Assembly (NCBI RefSeq): GCF_001189845.1
Contig: NZ_LFLZ01000011.1
Coordinates: forward strand, 1-64,000
Length of the DNA stretch: 64,000 bases
Direction of reading: 5' to 3'
DNA from: Bradyrhizobium tropiciagri
Lineage (GTDB): Bacteria; Pseudomonadota; Alphaproteobacteria; Rhizobiales; Xanthobacteraceae
Position 1 is the first letter of the stretch. Each line of letters starts with the position of its first letter. Positions 17,755 to 25,810 of the stretch are shown one piece after another. Below the pieces are notes generated by a model. It saw nothing but the letters and a program-made list of their open reading frames with translations. It was not told the DNA's origin and did no database searches. Position numbers and translations under genes: made by a program.

Positions 17755-18462
17755 TCATCCCGGCGGATTGAACGTGCGTGCAAAGAACACCGGCGCCTTG
17801 GCCTTCTTCAATCGATAGAGCTGCGCGGGACGGTTCGGACCCTTGCGCATCCTGGCGACCGGCTCGATCAGGTCGGCGGCGAGCATGCGGGTGCGGAAGG
17901 CGCTTTTCTCCAGCGGACGATCGAGCACGATCTCAAAGGTGCGCTGCAATTCCGGCAGCGTGAATTCCGGCGGCATCAGATAAGCGGGCAGCGAGGTGTA
18001 TTCGACCTTGCTGCGCAGCCGCTGCACCGCTGCCTGCAGGATCTCGGCATGGTCGAAGGCGAGCTTTGGCCGCACCTTCTCGCCCTCGATCGCGAACCAC
18101 TGTGCGTCCGCGGCGAGCGGACCTCCTGCGGCATGCTCCGGCAGCAATGCGAAGTAGGCGTGCGTCGCAGACCAGCCGCGCGGGTCTCTCATTGCACTGC
18201 CCCAGCTGCCGAGCTGCTCCAGATACGGGCTGACGACGCCGGTCTTGTCCTTCAGCTTGCGCGCGGCGCAGGCTTCGAGGTCGCGATCGCCGGCGATATC
18301 GACGAAACCGCCGGGCAGCGCCCAAGCCCCTGGAAACGGCTCGGTTTCCGTTCTTGGCCGTTGAACCAGCAAGACCTGAAGCGCGTCTGACCTGATGGCG
18401 AAGATGACGACGTCGACCGTCGTCAGCGGCCGCGGAAAGTCGAGTTCCGGTTTCTCGGGCAT
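17755..18462 (-). CDS. nrtR: NrtR-like Nudix-related transcriptional regulator
   Basis: A 235-aa protein with an N-terminal Nudix fold (about residues 12-145) and a C-terminal winged-helix region (about 150-230, LPELQRTFEIVLDRPLEKSAF). The Nudix box reads GGFVDIAGDRDLEACAARKL with KDKTGV following: the catalytic REUxEE has become RKLKDK. The hydrolase site is therefore destroyed, as expected for a ligand-sensing repressor of NAD metabolism. It diverges from an SPFH gene and an NAD-kinase-like gene, with a repeated palindromic site between. Start chosen at MPEKPELDF; the upstream open frame has no similarity. Confidence 0.8.
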   Translation of the reverse strand: MPEKPELDFPRPLTTVDVVIFAIRSDALQVLLVQRPRTETEPFPGAWALPGGFVDIAGDRDLEACAARKLKDKTGVVSPYLEQLGSWGSAMRDPRGWSATHAYFALLPEHAAGGPLAADAQWFAIEGEKVRPKLAFDHAEILQAAVQRLRSKVEYTSLPAYLMPPEFTLPELQRTFEIVLDRPLEKSAFRTRMLAADLIEPVARMRKGPNRPAQLYRLKKAKAPVFFARTFNPPG

Positions 18463-18572
18463 GCTCTCCCCGCTCTTTAGAGTGTCTGGTCCCGACGCGT
18501 TTTCTTCACGCGAACCGGTGTCCACTTCGCTCGAAAAACGCTCCGGTGCCGTGAACCTTTTCACGGCCCGGC

Positions 18573-18616
18573 TTGACAATAGCATACTTAGTTGTACAGT
18601 CCAACTAACTTAGTTG
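18573..18616 (+). promoter_or_regulatory. Promoter with triple TTAGTTG operator
   Basis: TTGACA (18573-18578) with TACAGT (18595-18600) 16 bp downstream form a plausible -35/-10 pair. A perfect inverted repeat TTAGTTG-N7-CAACTAA spans 18588-18608, and a third TTAGTTG half-site follows at 18610-18616, 22 bp from the first. The operator covers the -10 box, so a bound NrtR-like dimer would block transcription of the SPFH/NAD-kinase pair. The assignment to NrtR is inferred from divergence. Confidence 0.6.
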
Positions 18617-18646
18617 TTCAGACACACTTACTCAGGAGTGCACGCC

Positions 18647-19690
18647 ATGTTCGGTCTCCGCTTCATCAAGGCCCAGCCGACCACCTACCTCATGAAATAC
18701 CGCGGCGGCGCCGTGACCCAGCAGGGCGCCGGGCTGTCCGGCTTCTATTATGGCCCGGTCACCTCGTGGGTGGCGGTCCCGATCGGCAGCCGCGACGCCG
18801 CCTTCATCTTCCAGCAGATCGCGCGCGACTTTCAGGCGCTGACCATTCAGGGCCATGTCACCTACCGGATCAGCGAGCCGCAAAAGGCTGCCGCGATGCT
18901 CAACTTCACCCTCAAGGGCGACGGCAAGACCTACGAGTCTGACGACCCGGAAAAGCTGCCGCAAAGGATTTTGGCGACGGTCGAGGTGCTGGCGCAGCAG
19001 GCGGTCAAGGAGCTGACCTTGAAGGAGGCGCTACAGGCTTCCGATCGCATCGCCGGCCTGATCGAAAGCGGGCTGCGCGGCCGCGCCGATATCGCAGCCC
19101 TCGGCCTCGAAATCCTCGGCGTCTCGATCCGCGGCGTGAAGCCGACGCCCGACACCGCCAAGGCGCTGGAGGCCGAGGCACGCGAGGCGATCCTCAAGAG
19201 CGCGGACGAAGCGATCTTCGCGCGGCGCAACTTTGCCGTGGAGCAGGAACGCGCCATCCGCGAGAGCGAGCTCGACACCGAGATTGCGGTCGAGCAGAAG
19301 AAGCGCTCGATCCGGGAAACCCAGATGGACGCCGAAGCCAGCGTCGCGGCCAAGCAGGCCGAGCTGCGCGAGGCAGGCATGGTCGCCGACATCACGCTGG
19401 AGAGCAAGCGCAAGGACTTCGTAGGCCTCAACGCCGAAAACACCCGCACGCTGGCGGATGCCGAAGCCTATCGGGTCGGCGCGCTGATGAAGATCTTCGA
19501 CGGCGTCGACACCCGCGTGATCCAGGCGCTGGCCGCAGCCGGCATGCAGCCCGGACAGCTGATCGCGCAGGCCTTCAGCGGGATCGCCGAAAAGGCCGAG
19601 AAGATCGGCCAGCTCAACGTCTCGCCCGATCTGCTCAACACGCTGCTGGACAAGCCTGTCGTGGAGGCTCCCCGTGCCCGCCGACAATGA
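18647..19690 (+). CDS. SPFH/Band 7 domain protein
   Basis: A 347-aa protein with an N-terminal SPFH (stomatin/prohibitin/flotillin) domain (about residues 20-200; FIFQQIARDFQALTIQGHVTYRISEP). A long Glu/Ala/Lys-rich coiled coil (about 190-290) follows. No transmembrane helix is evident, so oligomerisation on the membrane surface or in the cytoplasm is likely. The stop overlaps the NAD-kinase-like GTG by 17 bp, indicating coupled translation. Function within NAD metabolism is unknown; the pairing is the main clue. Confidence 0.8.
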   Translation: MFGLRFIKAQPTTYLMKYRGGAVTQQGAGLSGFYYGPVTSWVAVPIGSRDAAFIFQQIARDFQALTIQGHVTYRISEPQKAAAMLNFTLKGDGKTYESDDPEKLPQRILATVEVLAQQAVKELTLKEALQASDRIAGLIESGLRGRADIAALGLEILGVSIRGVKPTPDTAKALEAEAREAILKSADEAIFARRNFAVEQERAIRESELDTEIAVEQKKRSIRETQMDAEASVAAKQAELREAGMVADITLESKRKDFVGLNAENTRTLADAEAYRVGALMKIFDGVDTRVIQALAAAGMQPGQLIAQAFSGIAEKAEKIGQLNVSPDLLNTLLDKPVVEAPRARRQ

Positions 19691-20609
19691 CCGCAAGATC
19701 GTCCTCGTCACCCGCAAGACGCGGCTCGAGGAGCTGATCGCGAAATACCTGACGGCGGCGCAAGCCCGCTTCTATGTCGAGCATCTCGGCGCTGACTTCT
19801 CCGACTACCAGCGCGAGCACGATGTCTACCAGGCCGAGCGCCGCGTCACCGTGCAGGCGCTGGAGCAATGGGGCCGCTACCAGATCATCGACCGGAGTTT
19901 CCTGCCGAACTTCATCTTCGGCCCCTCCGACATCGTGGTGGCACTGGGTCAGGACGGCGTCGTCGCCAACACGATGAAATATCTCGACGGCCATCCGCTG
20001 ATCGGGCTCAACCCGGATGCCAAGCGCTACGACGGCATCCTCTTGCCCTTCGTGCCGCGCGACCTCCCTGCCCTGCTGCGCGAGGTCGCAGCCGAAAAGC
20101 GCGGCCACAAGGCGGTGACGATGGCCAAGGCCGCGCTGACCAACGGCCAGGTGCTGTACGCGGTCAACGACCTCTTCATCGGTGCGCGTACGCATACCTC
20201 GGCCGTCTACGAGATCGCGCTGGCCGAGCAGAAGGAACGGCAGTCCTCGAGCGGCCTGATCGTCGCGACTGGGCTCGGCTCGACCGCCTGGTTCAAGAGC
20301 ATCGTCACCGGCTCGCTCGCGATCGCCGGCGCGTTCGGCGGCGGTGCCGGCAGCCCGCCCTATTTGCCGCAGGCCTGGGACGCCGGCGCGCTGCGCTTTG
20401 CGGTGCGCGAGCCGTTTCCAAGCCGCACCTCGCAGGTCAGTCTCGTCTGCGGCAGCCTCGATCGCGCCGAGCACCTCAGCGTGCGCTCGCTGATGCCGGA
20501 GAACGGCGTCATCTTCAGCGACGGCATCGAGGCCGACCGGCTCGACTTCAATTCCGGAACGGAAGCGCAGATCACGGTCGCAGATCGCGAAGGGCGGCTG
20601 GTGGTGTGA
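19674..20609 (+). CDS. NAD-kinase-family protein with altered GGDG motif
   Basis: A 311-aa protein with the diacylglycerol-kinase-like fold of ATP-NAD kinases. The usual GGDGT loop is replaced by ALGQDGVVANT. The NE motif region reads AVNDLFIGART and the substrate loop reads VATGLGSTAW, which recalls TPTGSTAY. It may phosphorylate NAD or a related dinucleotide, or be an inactive sensor. Starting codon GTG at 19674 overlaps the SPFH gene. Divergent NrtR-like control supports a role in NAD(P) balance. Confidence 0.75.
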   Translation: MPADNDRKIVLVTRKTRLEELIAKYLTAAQARFYVEHLGADFSDYQREHDVYQAERRVTVQALEQWGRYQIIDRSFLPNFIFGPSDIVVALGQDGVVANTMKYLDGHPLIGLNPDAKRYDGILLPFVPRDLPALLREVAAEKRGHKAVTMAKAALTNGQVLYAVNDLFIGARTHTSAVYEIALAEQKERQSSSGLIVATGLGSTAWFKSIVTGSLAIAGAFGGGAGSPPYLPQAWDAGALRFAVREPFPSRTSQVSLVCGSLDRAEHLSVRSLMPENGVIFSDGIEADRLDFNSGTEAQITVADREGRLVV

Positions 20610-20636
20610 GGCTGCCGCGCTCTCCGGCAGCGCAAT

Positions 20637-20819
20637 TCACTGCGGCACGGGATGCAGCCTTGCCAGTTGATCGAGCGACAAGCCCGCTTCACGGTCGCTG
20701 AGGGGAAAACGGACGATGATGTCCTGGCGCGCAAGCTGCCCCCACAGCGCGTCCGACGACCATTTCTGCGGCTCAGGCCCGCGCGGACCGTCGATCCAGA
20801 TGAAATACCATTCCGTCAT
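20637..20819 (-). CDS. Small conserved-looking protein, unknown function
   Basis: A 60-aa cytoplasmic protein (MTEWYFIWIDGPRGPEPQKW...), hydrophilic after an aromatic N-terminus, with no signal peptide. It converges with the NAD-kinase-like gene. The alternative upstream start at 20876 adds 19 unlikely residues. No family recognised. Confidence 0.5.
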   Translation of the reverse strand: MTEWYFIWIDGPRGPEPQKWSSDALWGQLARQDIIVRFPLSDREAGLSLDQLARLHPVPQ

Positions 20820-20907
20820 GGCACGCGACCGATGCTCCCTCACGGGAAGATTGGTCCTTCGCGGGCCAATCCGCAACGCCGGATTTCGTGCGGTTCGCAG
20901 TTCAGGT

Positions 20908-21363
20908 CTATTCGTAGGGCCGGCCGTCCTTGTGCAGGAAGCGGCCGTCGGAGCTCGGGCTCATCATGTCGATGTCGGAGCACGTGATGACGTCGGCGCG
21001 CGAGCGCGAGCCGACCTCGAGATAGGTCGCCGTCATCTGCGACCTGTTGATCATGTGATGCCCGTTGCCGGAATTTTTCGGAAACGCCGCGCAATCGCCG
21101 GCGCGCAGCACCGTCTCGCCGCCATCCTCGATCAGCACCACTTCGCCCGCCAGCACATAGACGAATTCGTCTTCGTCCGAATGCCAGTGGCGCTGGCTCG
21201 ACCAATTGCCCGGCGGCAACCGCATCAGGTTGACACCGAAATCGCCGAGCCCGCCGGCATCACCGAGGCGCTGCCGCACCCGCTCGGCACATGACGCGGC
21301 GAATTCGGCCGGATAGCCGGTCCCCTTGCGTTCCGGCACTTTTGTCAAATCGATCTTCGGCAT
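20908..21363 (-). CDS. Cupin-domain protein
   Basis: A 151-aa single-domain cupin. Motif 1 is HWHSDEDEFVYVLAGE, keeping the metal-binding His-x-His and Glu. Motif 2 runs through LRAGDCAAFPKNSGNGHHM with the final His ligand. Such proteins bind a divalent metal and act as small isomerases, dioxygenases or sugar-binding proteins. No substrate can be named. The C-terminus (DVITCSDIDMM ... GRPYE) is conserved in a group of uncharacterised rhizobial cupins, from memory. Confidence 0.8.
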   Translation of the reverse strand: MPKIDLTKVPERKGTGYPAEFAASCAERVRQRLGDAGGLGDFGVNLMRLPPGNWSSQRHWHSDEDEFVYVLAGEVVLIEDGGETVLRAGDCAAFPKNSGNGHHMINRSQMTATYLEVGSRSRADVITCSDIDMMSPSSDGRFLHKDGRPYE

Positions 21364-21459
21364 GACGACTTCCTGGCGATGTGGCGAGCGAGCGCTCCTC
21401 GGCTGTGCTCATATCTAGCGCGGTCGCCCGTCGGAAATGTGTCGCTTGATTTGCGGCCG

Positions 21460-21975
21460 TCAGCTCCGCCCGAGCAGATCCTTCGCCATCAGGATGTCGT
21501 CAAAATAGCGGCCGTCGATCTTCAGCGCGTGCCTCTCCAGCCCGTACTCGACAAACCCCATGCTCTGATAGAGCCGAACGGCTGGCTCGTTGCCTTTCAC
21601 CACGACGAGCTGCACCAGCTCGACCGATTGTGCCGCGAGCTCGAGCGCGGCTTCGACCAAGAGACGGCCGACGCCGGCGCGCCGCGCCTGCGGCCGCACA
21701 TACATCCCGACCAGCATGCCCTTGTGCTGCCGCTTCGGCCCATCAGCCGCAATGAAGCCGACGATGCCGGCGAGTTCACCGCTCCGGAACGCCCCGAGGA
21801 TCACCGCCCCGCGGTCCAGCCTCTCCGCGAACCAGCCGACGGGATGGACGCTCTCCGTCTCAAATGCGCTGCCGAACGCCTCGGGGCTCAACCGCAGCGC
21901 CTCGAGACGGATGTCGCGATAAAGCGCGGCGTCCGCGGGCATGAGGCGTCGTATCTCGATGGAGTGCGTCGTCAT
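21460..21975 (-). CDS. GNAT-family N-acetyltransferase
   Basis: A 171-aa Gcn5-related acetyltransferase. The acetyl-CoA pyrophosphate loop is visible as VRPQARRAGVGRLLVEAAL (R/Q-x-x-G-x-G/A pattern). It is followed by the C-terminal beta strand VKGNEPAVRLYQSMGF, which is typical of RimI-like and antibiotic or polyamine acetyltransferases. Start at 21975 (MTTHSIEIRRL) precedes the first beta strand. Substrate unknown. Confidence 0.85.
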   Translation of the reverse strand: MTTHSIEIRRLMPADAALYRDIRLEALRLSPEAFGSAFETESVHPVGWFAERLDRGAVILGAFRSGELAGIVGFIAADGPKRQHKGMLVGMYVRPQARRAGVGRLLVEAALELAAQSVELVQLVVVKGNEPAVRLYQSMGFVEYGLERHALKIDGRYFDDILMAKDLLGRS

Positions 21976-22172
21976 TCCGTGTCCTGTCTCCGTCGCGACA
22001 GCATGGCCGATCGATCGGCCTATCAATCGCGGTATCTATCGCGCGGCCAGCCTATTCCAAAGGGATTGAAGCGGGTAAGGCAATCCACCTCTCGTATCGA
22101 CGGTTTCGGCCGCCGTATGGAGGTAGACTCCGGATGACGCTTGCCTGACACTGCGGCATGGAGGGGACGCCT

Positions 22173-22859
22173 ATGGTTTTCTGGATAGCAAGCGTGGCCG
22201 GATTGGCGGCCGCCTATCTCTTCGGTGCTACGCCCGCGGGCTATCTGGCGGGGAAGCTGCTCAAGGGCATCGACATCCGCCAGCATGGCTCCAGATCCAC
22301 CGGCGCCACCAACGTCTTGCGAACCCTGGGCAAGTGGCCTGCCTTGGCGGTTCTCCTGGTGGATGCGCTTAAAGGCGCGGCTGCGATCGCGTTTGCCCGC
22401 TGGTTTTATCCCTGGCTCTATACATTGCCGTCGGTCACACCACCGACAGCCGTTGACCAGCAAACCTTGCTGCCCTGGGCGGTCTGCCTGGCCGGACTTG
22501 CCGTGTTGTTGGGACACAGCCGCTCGATCTGGTTGAATTTTACCGGCGGCAAATCCGCGGCGACGGGGCTCGGCGTGTTGCTGGCGATGTCCTGGCCGGT
22601 CGGTTTGGGCGCCGCCCTCGTCTTTGGCGTTGTGCTGGCAATTTCCCGGATTGTGTCCCTGAGTTCGATGTTGGCGGCGCTCGCTGCGATCGCTTTGGTC
22701 TGCGCGTTTGAGCAGCCGTTGCCATATCGGCTGCTGGTCATCGCAGGTGGCCTTTACATGATCGTGCGCCATCGCGCCAACATTCAGCGGCTGCTGGCGG
22801 GGGCGGAACCACGCCTGGGATCAGGCGGACAAAGATCAAACGCGGCTTCGCAAACCTAG
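22173..22859 (+). CDS. plsY: Acyl-phosphate:glycerol-3-phosphate acyltransferase
   Basis: A 228-aa membrane protein with five to six hydrophobic segments. The three PlsY signature blocks are present: GSRSTGATNVLRTLGKW, GHSRSIWLNFTGGKSAATGLG and VRHRANIQRLL. PlsY makes lysophosphatidic acid from acyl phosphate and glycerol 3-phosphate at the inner membrane. I chose the ATG at 22173 because GGAGGGG sits 6-12 nt upstream; an ATG at 22158 lacks a site. The gene is isolated and its composition is somewhat less GC-biased than its neighbours, so it may be a second, acquired copy. Confidence 0.85.
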   Translation: MVFWIASVAGLAAAYLFGATPAGYLAGKLLKGIDIRQHGSRSTGATNVLRTLGKWPALAVLLVDALKGAAAIAFARWFYPWLYTLPSVTPPTAVDQQTLLPWAVCLAGLAVLLGHSRSIWLNFTGGKSAATGLGVLLAMSWPVGLGAALVFGVVLAISRIVSLSSMLAALAAIALVCAFEQPLPYRLLVIAGGLYMIVRHRANIQRLLAGAEPRLGSGGQRSNAASQT

Positions 22860-22906
22860 CGGGTGAACGACTGCCGAGATCACGAAGCCACGGCTTCCAC
22901 GCGATA

Positions 22907-23736
22907 TCACCGTTGCTGCTGGATGTGCTCCTGAACCGCACCGATGACGTCAGACGAATGCGTCACGAAGCCGAAGCATTTCTTGACGTTGAACAGGGTT
23001 GCTTCAACGCAGAAGCCAGGTGAGGTCGTCGCGCAGCAGTCCTCGACCAGAAGGCAGCCATAGCCCAGGAAATTCGCGTCAGTGAGCGAATGCAGCACGC
23101 ATTGATCGGTGTTGACGCCGGCAAACAGGATGGTCTTGGTGCCGAGGTTGCGCAGAATGCTGTCCAGCGGCGTGTCCCAGAAGCCGCTGATCCGGTATTT
23201 GTCGACGTGAATGTCCTCGGGCTCCTGTTTCAGTTCGTCGACAACGGCCGCGGCCCAGCTGTCCTTCTGCAACACGCGCGCTCCGCTGCCCGGCAACGGC
23301 TCGCCAAGACCGATGCCGACGCCCTTCGCTTGTACAGATGGAGCTGGTTGGGCGCCATGTTCTTGAGATCGGGCCGATTGCCCCAGTTCAGCCAGATGAC
23401 GTGCACGCCGGCATTCCTCAACACCGGAAGCAGCTTCTGCAGCGGCTCAATCGGCGCCCGGTCCGGCGTGTGATCGAGGCCGAGATGGTCGACCCATCCG
23501 CCCTTCGCGCAGAAGTCGTTCTGCATGTCGACGACGATGAGAACGGTGCGGTGCAGATCGATCGTCACCGTCTGGGGCTGCGCGTCGATCGTCACCACGC
23601 GGGGCGGCGGCGGCGCCATCGCCATGTTGACGTTGTTGTCATCGACCAGCCATTTGTAGCCGGGAGCGGATCCAAGAGGATTGGCGGCACTGGACGCAGC
23701 GGACTCCGCAGCTTTCGCTAACGTGGAACTCGTCAT
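22907..23736 (-). pseudogene. RutB-like isochorismatase-fold amidohydrolase, frameshifted
   Basis: Adding one base near 23327 joins two frames into a 276-aa cysteine hydrolase. The first part has VLIVVDMQNDFCAKGGWVDH with the catalytic Asp. The second has HVDKYRISGFWDTPLDSILR with the catalytic Lys and FAGVNTDQCVLHSLTDANF with the nucleophile Cys. The DTPLDSIL and ALFN(V)xxxFG blocks match RutB ureidoacrylate hydrolases more than nicotinamidases; biuret hydrolase is a relative. It is the last gene of the operon carrying the BMP-type importer and would release carbamate or ammonia from a linear carbamoyl amide. The break lies at CAAGCGAAGGGC, where CAAGCGCAAGGGC would restore the frame. Confidence 0.75.
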
Positions 23737-23780
23737 CGGATTTTCCTCCCTTGCTTATGCTTTCTTGAAGTTTGTTGCGA

Positions 23781-24704
23781 TCAGCCGCCCCGTTCGAACG
23801 GAATGGTCAGGGCCGAGGGCTGTCTGCTCTTTCCGACGAAGCCTGCGATGGCGACCAGCGCCAGCAGATACGGCAGCAACAACAGCAGCGCGACCGGCAC
23901 ATCGAGTTGCAGCGCCGGCACCAAGAATTGCAGCGCGGTCGCAAACCCGAACAGCAGGCACGCCGCCAGCGTGTACCAGGGATTCCAGCCGCCGAAGATC
24001 ACGGCCGTGATCGCAAGGTAACCCGCGCCCTTGGTCATGTTCTCGGTGAACGTGTTGCTGTCCGCAACCGACATGAATGCGCCGCCGAGGCCAGCAAGGA
24101 TGCCGGCATAGAGCACACCGAGATAGCGGGTCTTCGCCACGCTGATGCCGGCCTTATCAGCGGCGCGCGGATCCTCGCCGACTGCCCGCACCGCCAGCCC
24201 AAAGGACGTGTACTTCAGGATCAACCAGGTCACGACGACCATCAGGATGCTGACATAGGCAAGGCCGGTCTGGTTCGCCAACGCCGGCCCGATCACCGGG
24301 ATATGCGCGAGCCACGGCAGATTGAGCTGCGCGAAGCCGGGAATCGGATCGCGCGACAACGGCCCGAAGATCTCACGGTAGAGAAACGTGGTTGAGCCCA
24401 GCGCCAGGATGTTGAACCCGATTCCGACCACCAGTTGATTGGCGCGCAATGTCACGCTCAGCACGGCCTGGACCGCGGCAAGCGCGGTCGCGACCAGCAC
24501 GCCGGCCGCGACGCCGATGAGCGGCGAGCCGGTCGCCCACGATGCCAGCGCCGCCGTGAAGGCCGACATCAGCATCATGCCGTCGAGGCTGAGATTGAGC
24601 ACGCCTGCGCGCTCGCTCAGCATCTCGCCGGTTGCGGCGAAAATGATCGGGACCGCGAGGCGAAGTCCGGAGCCGATGAACACGGCCATTTGTTCGTCAA
24701 TCAT
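23781..24704 (-). CDS. BMP-type ABC importer permease 2
   Basis: A 307-aa permease of the BPD_transp_2 family with about 8-9 membrane segments. It contains ERAGVLNLSLDGMMLMSAF and the EDPRAADKAGISVAKTRYLGV loop that contacts the ATPase. It pairs with the preceding permease by an ATGA overlap at 24701-24704. Together with the ATPase and the BMP-family lipoprotein-like binding protein it forms a RbsC/NupQ-like nucleoside or purine-class importer. Confidence 0.9.
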   Translation of the reverse strand: MIDEQMAVFIGSGLRLAVPIIFAATGEMLSERAGVLNLSLDGMMLMSAFTAALASWATGSPLIGVAAGVLVATALAAVQAVLSVTLRANQLVVGIGFNILALGSTTFLYREIFGPLSRDPIPGFAQLNLPWLAHIPVIGPALANQTGLAYVSILMVVVTWLILKYTSFGLAVRAVGEDPRAADKAGISVAKTRYLGVLYAGILAGLGGAFMSVADSNTFTENMTKGAGYLAITAVIFGGWNPWYTLAACLLFGFATALQFLVPALQLDVPVALLLLLPYLLALVAIAGFVGKSRQPSALTIPFERGG

Positions 24705-25810
24705 CGGGTCACCTTTCGGTTGGTGAGGATCGCGGAACCTGCAATGATGATGACAATCAGGCCTTGGCAGATCAGCACGACGGCCGACGGGACCTGCGCC
24801 GAGATCTCCATGTTGATCGATCCGGATCGCAGGAACCCGAACAGCAACGCGCCGATCACGACGCCCACGGCTGAGCCGCGCGACAACAAGCCGACGACCA
24901 GGCCGTCAAATCCGTAGCCCGACGAGAAGTCGCTCGTCAGGTAGAATTGCTGGCCGAGGATCATGATCGCGCCGCCGAGACCGCCGAGGCCACCGGACAC
25001 CGTCATGGCCAGGATCACGTAGAAGCTCGTCCGCATCCCCGCACGACGGGACGCCATCGCGTTCAGGCCGACGGCGCGCAGCCGCAGGCCGAGCGAGCTG
25101 TGCCTGAGCACCAGCCACACCACGACGACCGCGATCGCCGCAATCAGCAATCCGATATGGAGCGGAGATCCATTGTCCGGAAACAACAGCGGCAGCTTGG
25201 TCGAATCCGGAATCTCCGCCGATTCCGGCAGCGATGACACATCGCTGATCGGCTTGCGCAGCAAGTGGAAGGACTCGACGGACCAGTACACCAGCGGCAG
25301 CGCGATGAAGCTCAATAATAATGTGCTGATCACCTCGTTGGTGCCGCGCGCCGCCTTGAGAACGCCCGCAAGGCCGCCCCAGACGGCTCCGGCGAGGGTT
25401 CCGACAGCGAGCGGCACGATGAACGCCAGTCCCAGCGGTAGGCCGCCGGCGCCATGCAGAGCAGCCGCGGTTGCGAACATGCCGCCCATCGCGATTTGTC
25501 CCTCGCCTCCCACATTGGTCAAGTTGGCACGGCTGGCGAAGATGAAGCCAAGACCGACCAGCGCGAGGCTGATGGCGCGATTGATCGACGCGCCGATGTT
25601 GAAATCGCTTCCCGCCATGCCGTCCCAGAAGGCTTCGATCGCCTCGACGACCGACGCACCGGTCGCAGCGATGATGACGAGGCCGATCCCGAGCGCGATA
25701 ATGGTCGATACCACCGGCACCACGACCTGCAACGGCACGAGCTCGAGTCTCGCGCCCTGCGCGACCCGCGCGAGCTTCGGATTCTTCATGACCATGGCCA
25801 ACCTAGACAT
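24701..25810 (-). CDS. BMP-type ABC importer permease 1
   Basis: A 369-aa permease, the larger partner of the pair (NupP-like). Hydrophobic segments start with VVSTIIALGIGLVIIAATGA, and ANLTNVGGEGQIAMGGMFAT is the family-specific conserved loop. The stop/start overlaps on both sides (25803-25810 with the ATPase, 24701-24704 with permease 2) show a single coupled operon. Confidence 0.9.
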   Translation of the reverse strand: MSRLAMVMKNPKLARVAQGARLELVPLQVVVPVVSTIIALGIGLVIIAATGASVVEAIEAFWDGMAGSDFNIGASINRAISLALVGLGFIFASRANLTNVGGEGQIAMGGMFATAAALHGAGGLPLGLAFIVPLAVGTLAGAVWGGLAGVLKAARGTNEVISTLLLSFIALPLVYWSVESFHLLRKPISDVSSLPESAEIPDSTKLPLLFPDNGSPLHIGLLIAAIAVVVVWLVLRHSSLGLRLRAVGLNAMASRRAGMRTSFYVILAMTVSGGLGGLGGAIMILGQQFYLTSDFSSGYGFDGLVVGLLSRGSAVGVVIGALLFGFLRSGSINMEISAQVPSAVVLICQGLIVIIIAGSAILTNRKVTR

